A DNA stretch of 64,000 bases from Elusimicrobiota bacterium (GTDB lineage: Bacteria > Elusimicrobiota > Elusimicrobia > FEN-1173), in NCBI GenBank assembly GCA_016714745.1, contig JADKCG010000011.1, positions 1-64,000 of the forward strand, read 5' to 3'. The notes under the pieces are model-generated. The model saw only the letters and a list, made by a program, of their open reading frames with translations. It did no database searches and was not told the DNA's origin. Of this stretch, positions 44,395-53,231 are shown piece after piece (the first letter of the stretch is position 1; each line of letters opens with the position of its first letter). Made by a program: the position numbers and the translations under genes.

Positions 44395-45674
44395 TAATTC
44401 GTTTTTCCAATAGAGGTCAACAACCGGTCGACGACTTCCACCAGAGGAATCTCTTCTTGGCTATGACTCCTTAAATTTTTTAAAACCACGGCGCCTTTCT
44501 TTAATTCCTCTTCCCCCACCAACACCAGCCAATCCGCGCCCCACCCATCCGCCGCACGAAACTGGGCCTTAAGACTTTTGGTCGACGCCCCGATCTCAAT
44601 AGCGGGCATTCGCCCGCTTTTCACGAAAGTCCTTAATTTTTGGGCAAGCGTAAAGGCCGTGACGCTTGTGCCAACACCGGCTTGGGCGATAAAGATCTTT
44701 TTGGGCGGGGGAGCGGAGAACCCTTGGGCTTGCAACGCCCGTGCGACGCGGTCCACCCCCAAAGCAAACCCCACGGCGGGGGTGTCTGGACCACCCAAAA
44801 GTTTGACCAATCCGTCATATCGACCCCCGGCACCGATGGCGTCTTGGGATCCCTGTCCCGGCGCGGTCACTTCAAACACGGTACGCGTGTAATAATCGAG
44901 GCCCCGAACCAATCGCGGCGATTCTTCAAAGGAAAAGGGGGTCGCCTTCAAGAGGGAATAAACCTCGTCCCGATGGGCGCGACAGGCGTCGCACAAATGG
45001 TCCGCCATGAGCGGCGCTTCGGTAAATTTGGGGCCGTCCCCCTTACAGTCCAAGGCGCGGAGAGGATTGCGTTCCAGCCGGCGGACACAATTTTCGCACA
45101 GGTCCGATTTTCGTTCGGTGAGATAGGCTTTCAAGGCTTCCCGGTAAGCGGGCCGACAGACCGCGCACCCGATGGAGTTCACCAAAAACCGAACTCCGTT
45201 CGTCAATCCCGACGACGTCAAAATGTCCCGGACCAAAAGGAGCGTTTCCGCATCGGCCTGAGGGGACGGGTTGCCAAAACTTTCCCCCCCGATCTGCCAA
45301 AATTCTCGATAGCGCCCCGCCTGGGGCCGTTCGGCCCGGAACATGGGGCCGCCATACCACAGTTTTTTGACGGGGGCCGATTGGTCCCATCCATGTTCCA
45401 GATAAGCGCGGACCACGCCGGCGGTGCCTTCCGGACGCAGAGCCAAAGGCCGGCCGCCCCGATCTTCAAACAGATACATTTCTTTTTCGACGATGTCGGT
45501 CGTGTCGCCCACGGCCCGAGAAAAAAGGTCAGCGCTTTCAAACGTCGGTGTCCGAATTTCTTCGTACCCATACATCTCAAAACATGCCCCCGCACACCCT
45601 TCCAAACGACGAAAGGTGCGAACATCAAGATCCACGATATCCCGGGTTCCCCGGGGAGCGCTGGGGCGTGTCAT
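44394..45674 (-). CDS. hisS: Histidyl-tRNA synthetase
   Basis: 426 residues. Class II synthetase: motif 2 region FRAERPQAGRYREFWQIGGE, histidine-binding loops LVRGLDYYTRTVFEV and GAGGRYDGLVKLLGG, and a C-terminal anticodon-binding domain. A CxxC pair (CENC, CDAC) and further cysteines suggest a small metal site. No clear ribosome binding site before ATG 45674. Followed by a palindromic repeat and aspS, a frequent gene pair. Confidence 0.97.
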   Translation of the reverse strand: MTRPSAPRGTRDIVDLDVRTFRRLEGCAGACFEMYGYEEIRTPTFESADLFSRAVGDTTDIVEKEMYLFEDRGGRPLALRPEGTAGVVRAYLEHGWDQSAPVKKLWYGGPMFRAERPQAGRYREFWQIGGESFGNPSPQADAETLLLVRDILTSSGLTNGVRFLVNSIGCAVCRPAYREALKAYLTERKSDLCENCVRRLERNPLRALDCKGDGPKFTEAPLMADHLCDACRAHRDEVYSLLKATPFSFEESPRLVRGLDYYTRTVFEVTAPGQGSQDAIGAGGRYDGLVKLLGGPDTPAVGFALGVDRVARALQAQGFSAPPPKKIFIAQAGVGTSVTAFTLAQKLRTFVKSGRMPAIEIGASTKSLKAQFRAADGWGADWLVLVGEEELKKGAVVLKNLRSHSQEEIPLVEVVDRLLTSIGKTN

Positions 45675-45720
45675 AGGGGAAGACGAGGGGGATTTTACAA
45701 CTTTAACGGACCGAACGGAG

Positions 45721-47046
45721 CTACCAAGAACGGTTGGTTTCTTTCCAAGAGAGGAGGTGGATGGGCGCGTTGGCCCACACCACTTTGTTCAGGACAGCCG
45801 GATCAAAATACACTTGAGTTCCCTCAAACATGCCCGTGTTACCACCAACCTGAAGGATTCCAACCATCTTACTTGATTCCCTCAGATCGGGATCGATGCT
45901 GTAAAAATAACCGTGAATTTGAACGTTCGGGATGTCGTAGCAACAATGGTTCGGCTGTGCATAGACACCAACAAAGTTGTTGTTCCATTCCGCCACTCCC
46001 GTTGTTCCGGCTCTCACCGTCGTTCCTTCATAGTGAACCGGCGCTGTGGCGGGAATCGTGGCACGAAAAACATGAAAGGGAATATTGCTGTTGTATAAAC
46101 TGACGCCCCCCTGAGGATCGATGACAGCCTCTACATCCAAGAAAGCCCGTCGGATGAATGCAAACGAACTCCCGGTCGTTTCAAAATACAAGACGGAAGT
46201 GGAACTCCGAAACTCATAATGATTCCCCAATAATTCCGGCAGGGCAGAGAATTTGTCGAATGTGATTAAATTTCCTGGATTCAACGAAACCTGAAAATAA
46301 CCCGAATTCGGGGGGTTTCTGACCACGGGATTTCCATCCGATCGACTAATTTGGCCAGTGGCGGAGGTGTTTGGCACTGTTGAATTCATGGCTTTCGCCT
46401 TATAGTAGGCAAGGTCCGGCGCGGGATGCGAACCCATATTTGTTTGAAACGACCAATTGTCCACATTGTTTGTGTTGGGAGGTGTCGGATCGGTATCGCG
46501 AGGAGTGGCCCCCGAACTGAAGTAACGCGGGAATGCCGTTCCCGCAGTGCCAAAGAAGTTGCCGTAACTCCTGACCGCCCCCCAATGAACTTGGGGTAAA
46601 GCTGATTCGCTAAAACTAAACCCTTTATTAAAAATTAAACCGGTGTCGGGGTTCATGGGGGCGTATTCCGCCTCAATCACGCGAACTTCTTGGGTGGATT
46701 TATCCCGCCCCTTTCCCACCACAAGAACCGTGCCCGGGGTGCTCCCGGGCGTCAGAATGACCTTATAAGATCCTCCATTAACATCCTCGTAAGTGCGGTC
46801 ATCCCGATACCCGGCGATCGGGACCCCAGCGGCGGCGTTCGTCCAATTCACCCAGTTCTCCGATAATTTGGCCACGCCCTTGGAAACGCCCACTTCACCC
46901 AGCTGAAAAGCCAAGGTGGCTTTCGATTTTTTAACCGCCTGTTTTGATTCGTTCTGCAAAAGTTGGATCACGAGGGGAAAAAACAAAAGCACCAACAACA
47001 CAATTCCCACGAACGCGGCCAGCATGTTTCCTCGGGGGTCTCTCAT
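45721..47046 (-). CDS. PilX-like pilus-associated protein with N-terminal membrane anchor
   Basis: 441 residues. Starts MRDPRGNMLAAFVGIVLLVLLFFPLVIQLLQNE, one membrane helix followed by a polar helix, the layout of PilX/GspK-type minor pilins (type III signal without the canonical FTLxE). Most of the rest is Asn/Pro/Gly-rich beta-type sequence, with a CC pair in QPNHCCYDIPN. Divergent from the large prepilin gene, with which it shares a short promoter region. Probably part of the same pilus or pseudopilus. Confidence 0.55.
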   Translation of the reverse strand: MRDPRGNMLAAFVGIVLLVLLFFPLVIQLLQNESKQAVKKSKATLAFQLGEVGVSKGVAKLSENWVNWTNAAAGVPIAGYRDDRTYEDVNGGSYKVILTPGSTPGTVLVVGKGRDKSTQEVRVIEAEYAPMNPDTGLIFNKGFSFSESALPQVHWGAVRSYGNFFGTAGTAFPRYFSSGATPRDTDPTPPNTNNVDNWSFQTNMGSHPAPDLAYYKAKAMNSTVPNTSATGQISRSDGNPVVRNPPNSGYFQVSLNPGNLITFDKFSALPELLGNHYEFRSSTSVLYFETTGSSFAFIRRAFLDVEAVIDPQGGVSLYNSNIPFHVFRATIPATAPVHYEGTTVRAGTTGVAEWNNNFVGVYAQPNHCCYDIPNVQIHGYFYSIDPDLRESSKMVGILQVGGNTGMFEGTQVYFDPAVLNKVVWANAPIHLLSWKETNRSW

Positions 47047-47052
47047 GCCCTA

Positions 47053-47081
47053 ACCATACACCCAAAACCCAACAATTTCAA
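47053..47081 (-). promoter_or_regulatory. Promoter of the PilX-like gene
   Basis: TTGAAA (47076-47081), 17-base spacer, TATGGT (47053-47058) on the minus strand; the gene's ATG is at 47046, leaving only 6 bases between -10 and start codon, again a near-leaderless arrangement. Confidence 0.5.
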
Positions 47082-47110
47082 CCCCCCCCCAAAAAAAACA
47101 AAAACACCCC

Positions 47111-47139
47111 TTGAAAATTTTCTCTTTCGGGGGCATACT
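47111..47139 (+). promoter_or_regulatory. Promoter of the large prepilin operon
   Basis: TTGAAA (47111-47116), 17-base spacer, CATACT (47134-47139). Expected start near 47146, about 19 bases before the ATG at 47165, with GGAGGAGG in between as ribosome binding site. Confidence 0.6.
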
Positions 47140-47164
47140 GGGTCAGATGAAGGGAGGAGGACCC

Positions 47165-47974
47165 ATGCGAGCGGCAAAAAATGTCCCATCTTCCATAAAA
47201 GGCGTGACCTTGGTCGAATTGATGGTGATGAGCGTTATCGCGTCCCTGGTGGCGATCACCGTCATCCAAGGTTTTTCTGGAATTAGCAAAGGGATCATTG
47301 CCAGCCGATTTAAATCCCTGGGAACTCAGTTGGCGAACGAAAAAATGCAACTCATAAAGAGCACCCCCTACTATCGATTGCTTGTTTCCAGCCAGACGGT
47401 TGTTCCCACAGGGTTAGGTTCTCTCACGCCGACTGTCCAGAGCGACGAATTTAACCATCCCCCCACCGTTTCGATCGTGAATGGGGTTACGTTTACCGCT
47501 TACACCAGAGTTCAACGTGTCGCGAAAAACTCGGCTGAAACATTGGACGTGGTCAGCTGGAACGCCCCTGAAACGGGAATTAAGCAGATAACGGTGGACG
47601 TGGTATGGACGGAACGCAATACACTAAGACGCAGTCGTTTGATCAATCTCTTAGAAAATTCCAGCCGATTGGTTGCAAATGGGGTTTTCGTTGGGGAGGT
47701 GTGGAATGGCACCTCATTTTTGCCAAACGCTCTTGTTGAAACACTGGAAGACTCTTCATTAAAGGTCCTGTCGGACGCCGGAGGGAATTACCGCCTGAAC
47801 GCCCCCGTGGGAACTTATACCCTACGCGCATCCAAGCGAGGCTTTTTCCCGAAACCATTTTCAATTGTGTCATCACCAACTCGGCCCCACAAACCACAGT
47901 CAATTTCACCAACCTGGTTCTCATGTCGTCCGGCACCGTTTCGGGGTCAGTTTGGCACAATGACCATTTGGTGA
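47165..47974 (+). CDS. Large prepilin with carboxypeptidase-regulatory-like and lamin-tail-like domains, N-terminal part
   Basis: Type IV prepilin leader: 13 residues ending KG, then VTLVELMVMSVIASLVAI with the conserved Glu5. A pseudopilin-like alpha/beta region (about 30-180) is followed by a carboxypeptidase-regulatory-like beta sandwich (GVFVGEVWNGTSFLPNALVE, GNYRLNAPVGTYTLRASKRG). The frame breaks in the T5 run at 47843-47847; with one more T it continues FFPETIFNCVITNSAPQTTV and on to NDHLVISRV, then needs a second shift between 47984 and 48012 to enter the next segment. ATG 47165 is chosen for its AGGAGG; joined protein about 850 residues. Confidence 0.7.
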   Translation: MRAAKNVPSSIKGVTLVELMVMSVIASLVAITVIQGFSGISKGIIASRFKSLGTQLANEKMQLIKSTPYYRLLVSSQTVVPTGLGSLTPTVQSDEFNHPPTVSIVNGVTFTAYTRVQRVAKNSAETLDVVSWNAPETGIKQITVDVVWTERNTLRRSRLINLLENSSRLVANGVFVGEVWNGTSFLPNALVETLEDSSLKVLSDAGGNYRLNAPVGTYTLRASKRGFFPKPFSIVSSPTRPHKPQSISPTWFSCRPAPFRGQFGTMTIW

Positions 47975-47986
47975 TCAGCCGAGTGT

Positions 47987-49717
47987 GTGAACAAAAGTTT
48001 GGTGGGTGGGGAAATGCAAGAATACGTGGAAATTTTTAATTTCACCACCTGGACCTGGACCGTTGATGGACAAATAGGCCTGATGTTCCAGCGGCGATTG
48101 GTCCAGGACCCTCAACCGATCCCGATTGCCATCAATTATGCCGGCGGTGGTAACACGATTGCCCCGAACAAATTCTTCCTTTTTGCAAGCTCAACGACCA
48201 TTGACATAAGCGGTGCCTTCCGCGTCGCGGACGCTTCCTGGGACCAAACGGCGAGCGCGGCGGCCTGCAATCTCGCGGCGGTGAATAACGATGCCTGCTT
48301 TCCATATTTTGATTCGACCGCGGTGACATTTGACATCATTCCTTATAATGATGTTGATTACCCAACCGAAGGCGCGGGAGTATTGACTCTTTATGTTAAG
48401 GGCTCAGGAATAATCCTTGACCGGGTCGGATGGGATGGTCCTGGGGCGGTCTCTCCGGCATTCTATGAAACAAGCCCGATGATGACAGGAGGCGGGATAA
48501 AAAATGGCCAAGTCATTTATCGGAAAAACACACCGCCGGGAGGATGGGATGAAACCGTTGGGCCGGCATACGATAGCAACAACAACAACCTCGATCTGCA
48601 GTTGGCTCCTGCCATTCCCCACTTTCCTCCCCGAAACACATCGTCCGCCGCATTGCCTATCAAAGCCGGTGTTCCTTCAGTCGGCGCCTTTGTTTTCGCC
48701 AACGATGGACTTTCTCAATTGGTTCAGGCGATCGCCGCGGGATCTCCTCCCGAAGCCAAGTTCACGTTACCGAACATCGCCACGGGAACCTGGACGGTCA
48801 ACGCGTCCACTGCCAATTACTTCCTCAGTTTTGCAACCTCTGTAATGGCCGGGGTTACCGTGTCCACCTCTCTCATACTCAATACCCCGGCGCAATATGG
48901 CTTTTTAAGCGGGTACATCAAAGACACGACGAACCAAGTTATCTCTAATATTTATGTCAATCCCGGAAACGGACGGTCTGACTTAACAGGTTTTTACCGT
49001 ATTGCGGCACCTCCCGGGTTTCAAAAAATTTTCGGGAACCCTAACCAGGAAAATCCGAACTTTGTGCAAACGAGCTGTATGGTCAATGTCCCACTGGCTA
49101 AAGAAACCGGATACAACATTTCATTGAATATCGCCGGAAAAATTTCCGGCTGGGTAACAACCGATGGAACAACACCGCTCCCAGGGATTTCCGTTAAGGC
49201 ACTGAACCAATATGGTGGCATAAATCAAGTCGCGTCCACCGGGCATGATGGAAGGTTTGAATTGAAAGTGGATAGCACTGGGGACTACTCAATTCTCCCC
49301 GCGCCATCCGCGGGCGAATCGGTTGTCCCGGCCTCCAAAAACGTAACGATCAGCGGGGGAACCTCCTCGGTCTTTGTGGGCACGTTTACCGTTTCGTCAA
49401 ACCTCGGCACATTGGCCGGGTCGGTCACCGCTCAAGGGAAACCCATTTCAACGGGCGTTTATATCATCGCGAGCACCGGGACGGTCCCCGCCACTCCCCC
49501 AGTGATCGACCACTCCTTTCGCCAGAGCGGAACGGTCTTTTTGTCTGGATCGTCCCGAAGCGATGGGACCTATTCCCTTCCCGTCACACCGGGGACTTAC
49601 ACAGTGGCCGCCTGGTACACCACACTGAGCGGAAACACCCCAACCGTTGTGCGCAAAGACTTTTCCAACATTGTGGTTTCTGCCAACCAAAAAACCACAC
49701 TTAATATCCCATGGTGA
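47987..49717 (+). CDS. Large prepilin, C-terminal part (lamin-tail-like domain and beta-sandwich repeats)
   Basis: Begins with a lamin-tail-domain pattern: EYVEIFNFTTWTWTVDGQIG, NKFFLFASSTTIDISGAFRV and IILDRVGWDGPG. At least four carboxypeptidase-regulatory/CnaB-like sandwiches follow (for example ISGWVTTDGTTPLPGISVKA, LAGSVTAQGKPISTGVYIIA, DGTYSLPVTPGTYTVAAWY). It has no start signal of its own and is the continuation of the prepilin at 47165. Such domains are typical of secreted adhesive or cell-surface proteins, so the whole may be a pilus-tip adhesin. Its stop overlaps the next prepilin's ATG. Confidence 0.68.
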   Translation: MNKSLVGGEMQEYVEIFNFTTWTWTVDGQIGLMFQRRLVQDPQPIPIAINYAGGGNTIAPNKFFLFASSTTIDISGAFRVADASWDQTASAAACNLAAVNNDACFPYFDSTAVTFDIIPYNDVDYPTEGAGVLTLYVKGSGIILDRVGWDGPGAVSPAFYETSPMMTGGGIKNGQVIYRKNTPPGGWDETVGPAYDSNNNNLDLQLAPAIPHFPPRNTSSAALPIKAGVPSVGAFVFANDGLSQLVQAIAAGSPPEAKFTLPNIATGTWTVNASTANYFLSFATSVMAGVTVSTSLILNTPAQYGFLSGYIKDTTNQVISNIYVNPGNGRSDLTGFYRIAAPPGFQKIFGNPNQENPNFVQTSCMVNVPLAKETGYNISLNIAGKISGWVTTDGTTPLPGISVKALNQYGGINQVASTGHDGRFELKVDSTGDYSILPAPSAGESVVPASKNVTISGGTSSVFVGTFTVSSNLGTLAGSVTAQGKPISTGVYIIASTGTVPATPPVIDHSFRQSGTVFLSGSSRSDGTYSLPVTPGTYTVAAWYTTLSGNTPTVVRKDFSNIVVSANQKTTLNIPW

Positions 49718-50208
49718 AACGTCGTCCGGGGTACACTCTGGTGGAATTGATGGTGGTCTCCGCCGTTTTGGCTCTTCTGTTCTCTCTCGGGTCGACCCTG
49801 CTCATGAGAATCAATACTTTTCTTCGCCTTTCTGTCGGTAAAATCGAAACCCAAAGGGATGTGCGAAACTTGTTAACGATGATCACCTCGGAAATCCGAC
49901 TGGCGAGATCGTCTCAAGTTGCCCTTTCTTGTAACGATAATGCCCAACCCCCGTACAGCAAGATCACCTTTCAGAAATACCAAGGGGACACCATCTCCTT
50001 CTGGCAATCCGGTCGATCCCTTGTGATGCAAAAGAACGGCGCCCTCAATGTCCTTTCAAAAAATATTCGATCGCTGATGTTTTCTTATCCCTCCACCAGC
50101 GATCCAAGCCTCCTGACGGTTCTCTTAACCATCGAGAAAGCCGACGGAACTGGCAGGACCCAGGCCCTTCAGTTGGGGGGCGAAACCATTCGGATTTTGA
50201 ACGAGTAA
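49711..50208 (+). CDS. Type IV prepilin-like protein (PilW/GspJ type)
   Basis: 165 residues. Short basic leader MVKRRPG, then YTLVELMVVSAVLALLFSLG with Glu5, followed by a polar helix (VRNLLTMITSEIRLARSS) and a small beta domain (KITFQKYQGDTISFWQSGR), the layout of PilW/GspJ minor pilins. The ATG overlaps the stop of the large prepilin, so both are co-translated; 5 bp separate it from the phospholipase gene. Confidence 0.75.
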   Translation: MVKRRPGYTLVELMVVSAVLALLFSLGSTLLMRINTFLRLSVGKIETQRDVRNLLTMITSEIRLARSSQVALSCNDNAQPPYSKITFQKYQGDTISFWQSGRSLVMQKNGALNVLSKNIRSLMFSYPSTSDPSLLTVLLTIEKADGTGRTQALQLGGETIRILNE

Positions 50209-50213
50209 CGCCC

Positions 50214-52208
50214 ATGGACGTTCCAATCCGGGCGCTCGCGGCCAGCAAAATACCGCTGTTTACCGGTCTGACAGATGAGGACCGGGCCCTGGTGTATTCC
50301 CTCTTTCACGAAAAACATCTAACGACGGGTGAAATCCTTTTTCACCAAGGAGATCCCGGCACTGCCCTTCATCTCCTGATGAGCGGGCAAGTCAAAACGG
50401 TTCAGGAACAAAATGGAAAAACCCACATCTTGGCCACCCTGGGTCGCCGGGGAGACGTTTTAGGGGAAATGGCTCTTTTAGGCGGGGAACCTCGACCCGG
50501 AACCGCGACAGCGGTTGAACCAACCGTCCTGCTGGAATTGAACCGGAGCGATTTCGAGGCCGCCTTGGGACGATCCCCCTCCTTGGCCATTGCTCTCTCC
50601 CGCCATTTAACATTTCGGCTCATGCAAGTGAATCAACGCCCGGCCCATGTTCGCTCCCAAGGGAAGGTCTTTGTCCTCATGGGCGCGCTTCCGCCCAAAG
50701 AACGGATGGGCTTCGCTCTCAATCTCGCGCTCTCCACCTTGGAACAAACCCGACTCAGGGTGTTGATGGTTGAAGTGGCGGAGGACAACACCGACACCAC
50801 CGTCGCCCACCTCAGCCGAAACACGTGGACGGCCCCCCCCATGGACCTCCAAGATTTTCAAACCGTCGAAGGTCTGCGCGCCTTGACGTTTGGCCATGCC
50901 TCCGGACTCGATGTTCTTTCTCTCCCAGAACAATGGCTTTCGGGGCGACTTTTCGGAGGGCTTTACCCTCTCGTCTCAACAGCGCGGCAAGAATGGGATG
51001 TTGTCTTCATCTCATTGCCTGGACGCCCTTCCCGAGCCGCCCGGGCGCTTTGGGAAGATGCGGATCGAACCTTTTATGTGCGGGAGGAAACCGCCGAAAA
51101 AGGGGGGCCCCTTTGGCGGGAATTGGAAAGCGTGGTACCTTCCCCGCAATTGGACCTGGTGGAATTACAACGAAGCTCTGCTCCAAGACGAAACCGCCCC
51201 GGCCGATTTTACATCCCTTGGCGGGAGGGGATTGGTATTCCCAGCGGTGAAGAGTGGTTGTTTCTCAAGTCCATCGATGGCCCTATCCAAAAGGGCCTGG
51301 ACCGGATGGCGCGGCACCTCGCGGGGTTGCGAATTGGACTCGCCATGGGATCGGGAGCGGCCCTGGGATATTCGATTATTGGGGTGTTGCGTTCCCTCGA
51401 ACGAAATGGAGTTTTTCCTGACCTTTTGGCAGGGACCTCCATGGGCGCGTTGATCGGAAGCTTTTACGCCGCCGGACGGTCTGTGGACGAACTGGAAATG
51501 ATCGCTCTCAGCATCACTAAAAAACGACTTTGGTCCATGGCAGACATGGCTCTTCCCTGGAAAGGGGTGGTGGTGGGAAACGGCGTCCTCCGATTCCTGA
51601 AATCGATTTTAGGGGATACGACCTTCGATCAACTGCAACGGCCTTTTGCCTGTGTGGCCACTGATATCAACACCGGAATGGAACGGGTGTTGCGCCATGG
51701 CTCTGTGGCTGAGGCCGTCCGCGCGTCTCTTTCATTGCCGTTCTTTTTTGAACCATTTTATTTGCAAGGCCGTTATCTGGTCGATGGTGGGCTGGTGAAC
51801 CCGATCCCGACCTCCATCGTTCGCGCCATGGGCTCGGACATCATCCTTGCCGTCAACAACACCACAGCGCCGTCGTTAAAAGGGAATCACGGAAAACGGA
51901 CCCCGCGCCCCTCCGTCTTTAACCCCGTTCACGGCCCCCACATCTTCAAGGTCATGGCAAAAACGCTTTATACCATGCAATATGGGATTGCCAAAACCGG
52001 CGCCAGCGAAGCCGATGTGGTCATCACCCCCGATATGTCCGAGTTCGCCTGGATGGAGTTCCACCGAGCGGCAGACATCATTAAAATCGGCGAAGAACAA
52101 ACCGAAAAAACGATGCCAAAAATTAGGGCCAAACTCCCCTATTTCGCCGACAATAGCCGACGTCATCTACGTCAAAGAATCCCACCCCCCCCCCTTTTTA
52201 TTTCATAA
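50214..52208 (+). CDS. Cyclic-nucleotide-binding patatin-like phospholipase (NTE-like)
   Basis: 664 residues in three parts. (1) cNMP-binding domain at about 14-138 (GEILFHQGDPGTALHLLMSG, LGEMALLGGEPRPGTATA). (2) A Rossmann-like region (150-300) resembling MinD/ParA but without the P-loop lysine. (3) A patatin domain with oxyanion loop GSGAALG (about 379-385), nucleophile Ser409 in GTSMG, and catalytic Asp524 in VDGGLVNP, so catalysis looks intact. This is the plan of neuropathy-target-esterase relatives, lysophospholipases regulated by a cyclic nucleotide. It is the last gene of the prepilin operon, an unusual partner; why is unclear. Confidence 0.85.
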   Translation: MDVPIRALAASKIPLFTGLTDEDRALVYSLFHEKHLTTGEILFHQGDPGTALHLLMSGQVKTVQEQNGKTHILATLGRRGDVLGEMALLGGEPRPGTATAVEPTVLLELNRSDFEAALGRSPSLAIALSRHLTFRLMQVNQRPAHVRSQGKVFVLMGALPPKERMGFALNLALSTLEQTRLRVLMVEVAEDNTDTTVAHLSRNTWTAPPMDLQDFQTVEGLRALTFGHASGLDVLSLPEQWLSGRLFGGLYPLVSTARQEWDVVFISLPGRPSRAARALWEDADRTFYVREETAEKGGPLWRELESVVPSPQLDLVELQRSSAPRRNRPGRFYIPWREGIGIPSGEEWLFLKSIDGPIQKGLDRMARHLAGLRIGLAMGSGAALGYSIIGVLRSLERNGVFPDLLAGTSMGALIGSFYAAGRSVDELEMIALSITKKRLWSMADMALPWKGVVVGNGVLRFLKSILGDTTFDQLQRPFACVATDINTGMERVLRHGSVAEAVRASLSLPFFFEPFYLQGRYLVDGGLVNPIPTSIVRAMGSDIILAVNNTTAPSLKGNHGKRTPRPSVFNPVHGPHIFKVMAKTLYTMQYGIAKTGASEADVVITPDMSEFAWMEFHRAADIIKIGEEQTEKTMPKIRAKLPYFADNSRRHLRQRIPPPPLFIS

Positions 52209-52289
52209 TCCGGACAGGGATGAGCTAGGATGTTCTTACAAAATAGAATATATACAAAATAGACAACGTCCCCTACTTTTTGGCTTTTT

Positions 52290-52720
52290 TTACCAGGTGG
52301 ACCATAGACGGCCGGTGGAGTCTTGGTGGGTGCAATTTACTTCTAGGGAGCCCAGGGCGGCGGTATACATCCAATCGCCACCGTCGGTATAGGCTCCGAC
52401 GTAATCTTGGACGGCTTGCGATTCTGGGTGGTTCCCTGGGGGGGGAACGCGACAGGAGGGAAATGTTTCTATGTAACGGGCCCGCTGGCCAGGGCCGACG
52501 GAAGTTCTCCTACCCCTGGAAAACGGCCTTCGTTATCGGCATAATAAATCGAGAGGGCGGAACGGAGGGCTCCCAGGGCCCCCTTCGTGGAAGATTCTTT
52601 TGCCCGAATCACCATGTTGCCAAACTTGGGGATGACCACAGAGGAAAGAATCGACACGATCGCCACGGTGACCATCAGTTCGATCAAAGTGAATCCCAAC
52701 GCCCAGGAACGCATTCTCAT
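52290..52720 (-). CDS. Type IV major-pilin-like protein (frameshifted)
   Basis: Leader MRMRSWALG, then FTLIELMVTVAIVSILSSVV with Glu5: a classical class III signal. The helix continues into IRAKESSTKGALGALRSALS and YYADNEGRFPG. As written the frame stops at 52469. One more C in the CCC at 52481-52483 restores a typical C-terminus (ARYIETFPSCRV, YVGAYTDGGDWMYTAALG, STGRLWSTW) ending at TAA 52290-52292, total 143 residues, normal for a major pilin or pseudopilin. The ATG overlaps the TGA of the RpoN-like gene, so the two are translationally coupled. Confidence 0.82.
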
Positions 52721-53231
52721 AGGGGTTTCCTGGTTTTGTCCGGGAGAGGAAGTTCCGCCTTAAGACCGGATTTTTCAGGGACGGCGGGCAGGGAGCGACG
52801 GTAACTATTCAGGGTGCGTCGAGGGACCAGGAACCCGAATCGCGCCAGCAGTTCTTTCTGAAGCTCCAGATCGGTTTGTTGTCCCCCGTGGGAGTCCTCC
52901 CCCTCCATGTTCTGCAGAACACCCAGGCAGAGGTGTTTGCGCGAACAAAACATATCTTCCAACAAGACCTCTTCGTCCCAGGGAAGGACAAGGCTCCTCC
53001 CCTGAATGGCCCGATTCACGGTGGAGGGCGCCACCGCCAAGCGTTTCGCCAATTGTCGTTGTGTGATCGGAGTCTTTTTTGAAATATCCTGGGTGGCCAA
53101 ATAGAATCGCTGGGCGTGGCAAACGAAATCCAATAGGCGGTAAAGGGTGTTCTGTCTCCAATTGATGAACTCCAAACGCCGAACGAAAGATTTCATGTGG
53201 CGTTGCTCCTGGGGAGTCAGTTGGTCCCCCC
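52717..53231 (-). CDS. Divergent sigma-54 (RpoN)-like protein, C-terminal part (frameshifted)
   Basis: Joined to the N-terminal part by removing one C from the C6 run at 53226-53231 (LLKG then DQLTPQEQRHMKSF). Contains a core-binding-like helical region and a DNA-binding helix-turn-helix (TPITQRQLAKRLAVAPSTVN, RAIQGRSLVLPWDEEVLLED) that parallels the sigma-54 TVSRA...KY..TP...LK segment. It ends with VPRRTLNSYRRSLPAVP, resembling the RpoN box (ARRTVxKYRxxLxIP). The stop overlaps the pilin start. Confidence 0.6.

Noticed and set aside
44640..46103. 487-codon plus-strand ORF opposite hisS, and similar long antisense ORFs at 27582-28721 (opposite topA) and 36465-37460 (opposite mgtE)
   Set aside because: They mirror well-conserved genes in high-GC DNA, have no family motifs and are rich in His, Pro, Gly and Arg, as antisense shadows are.
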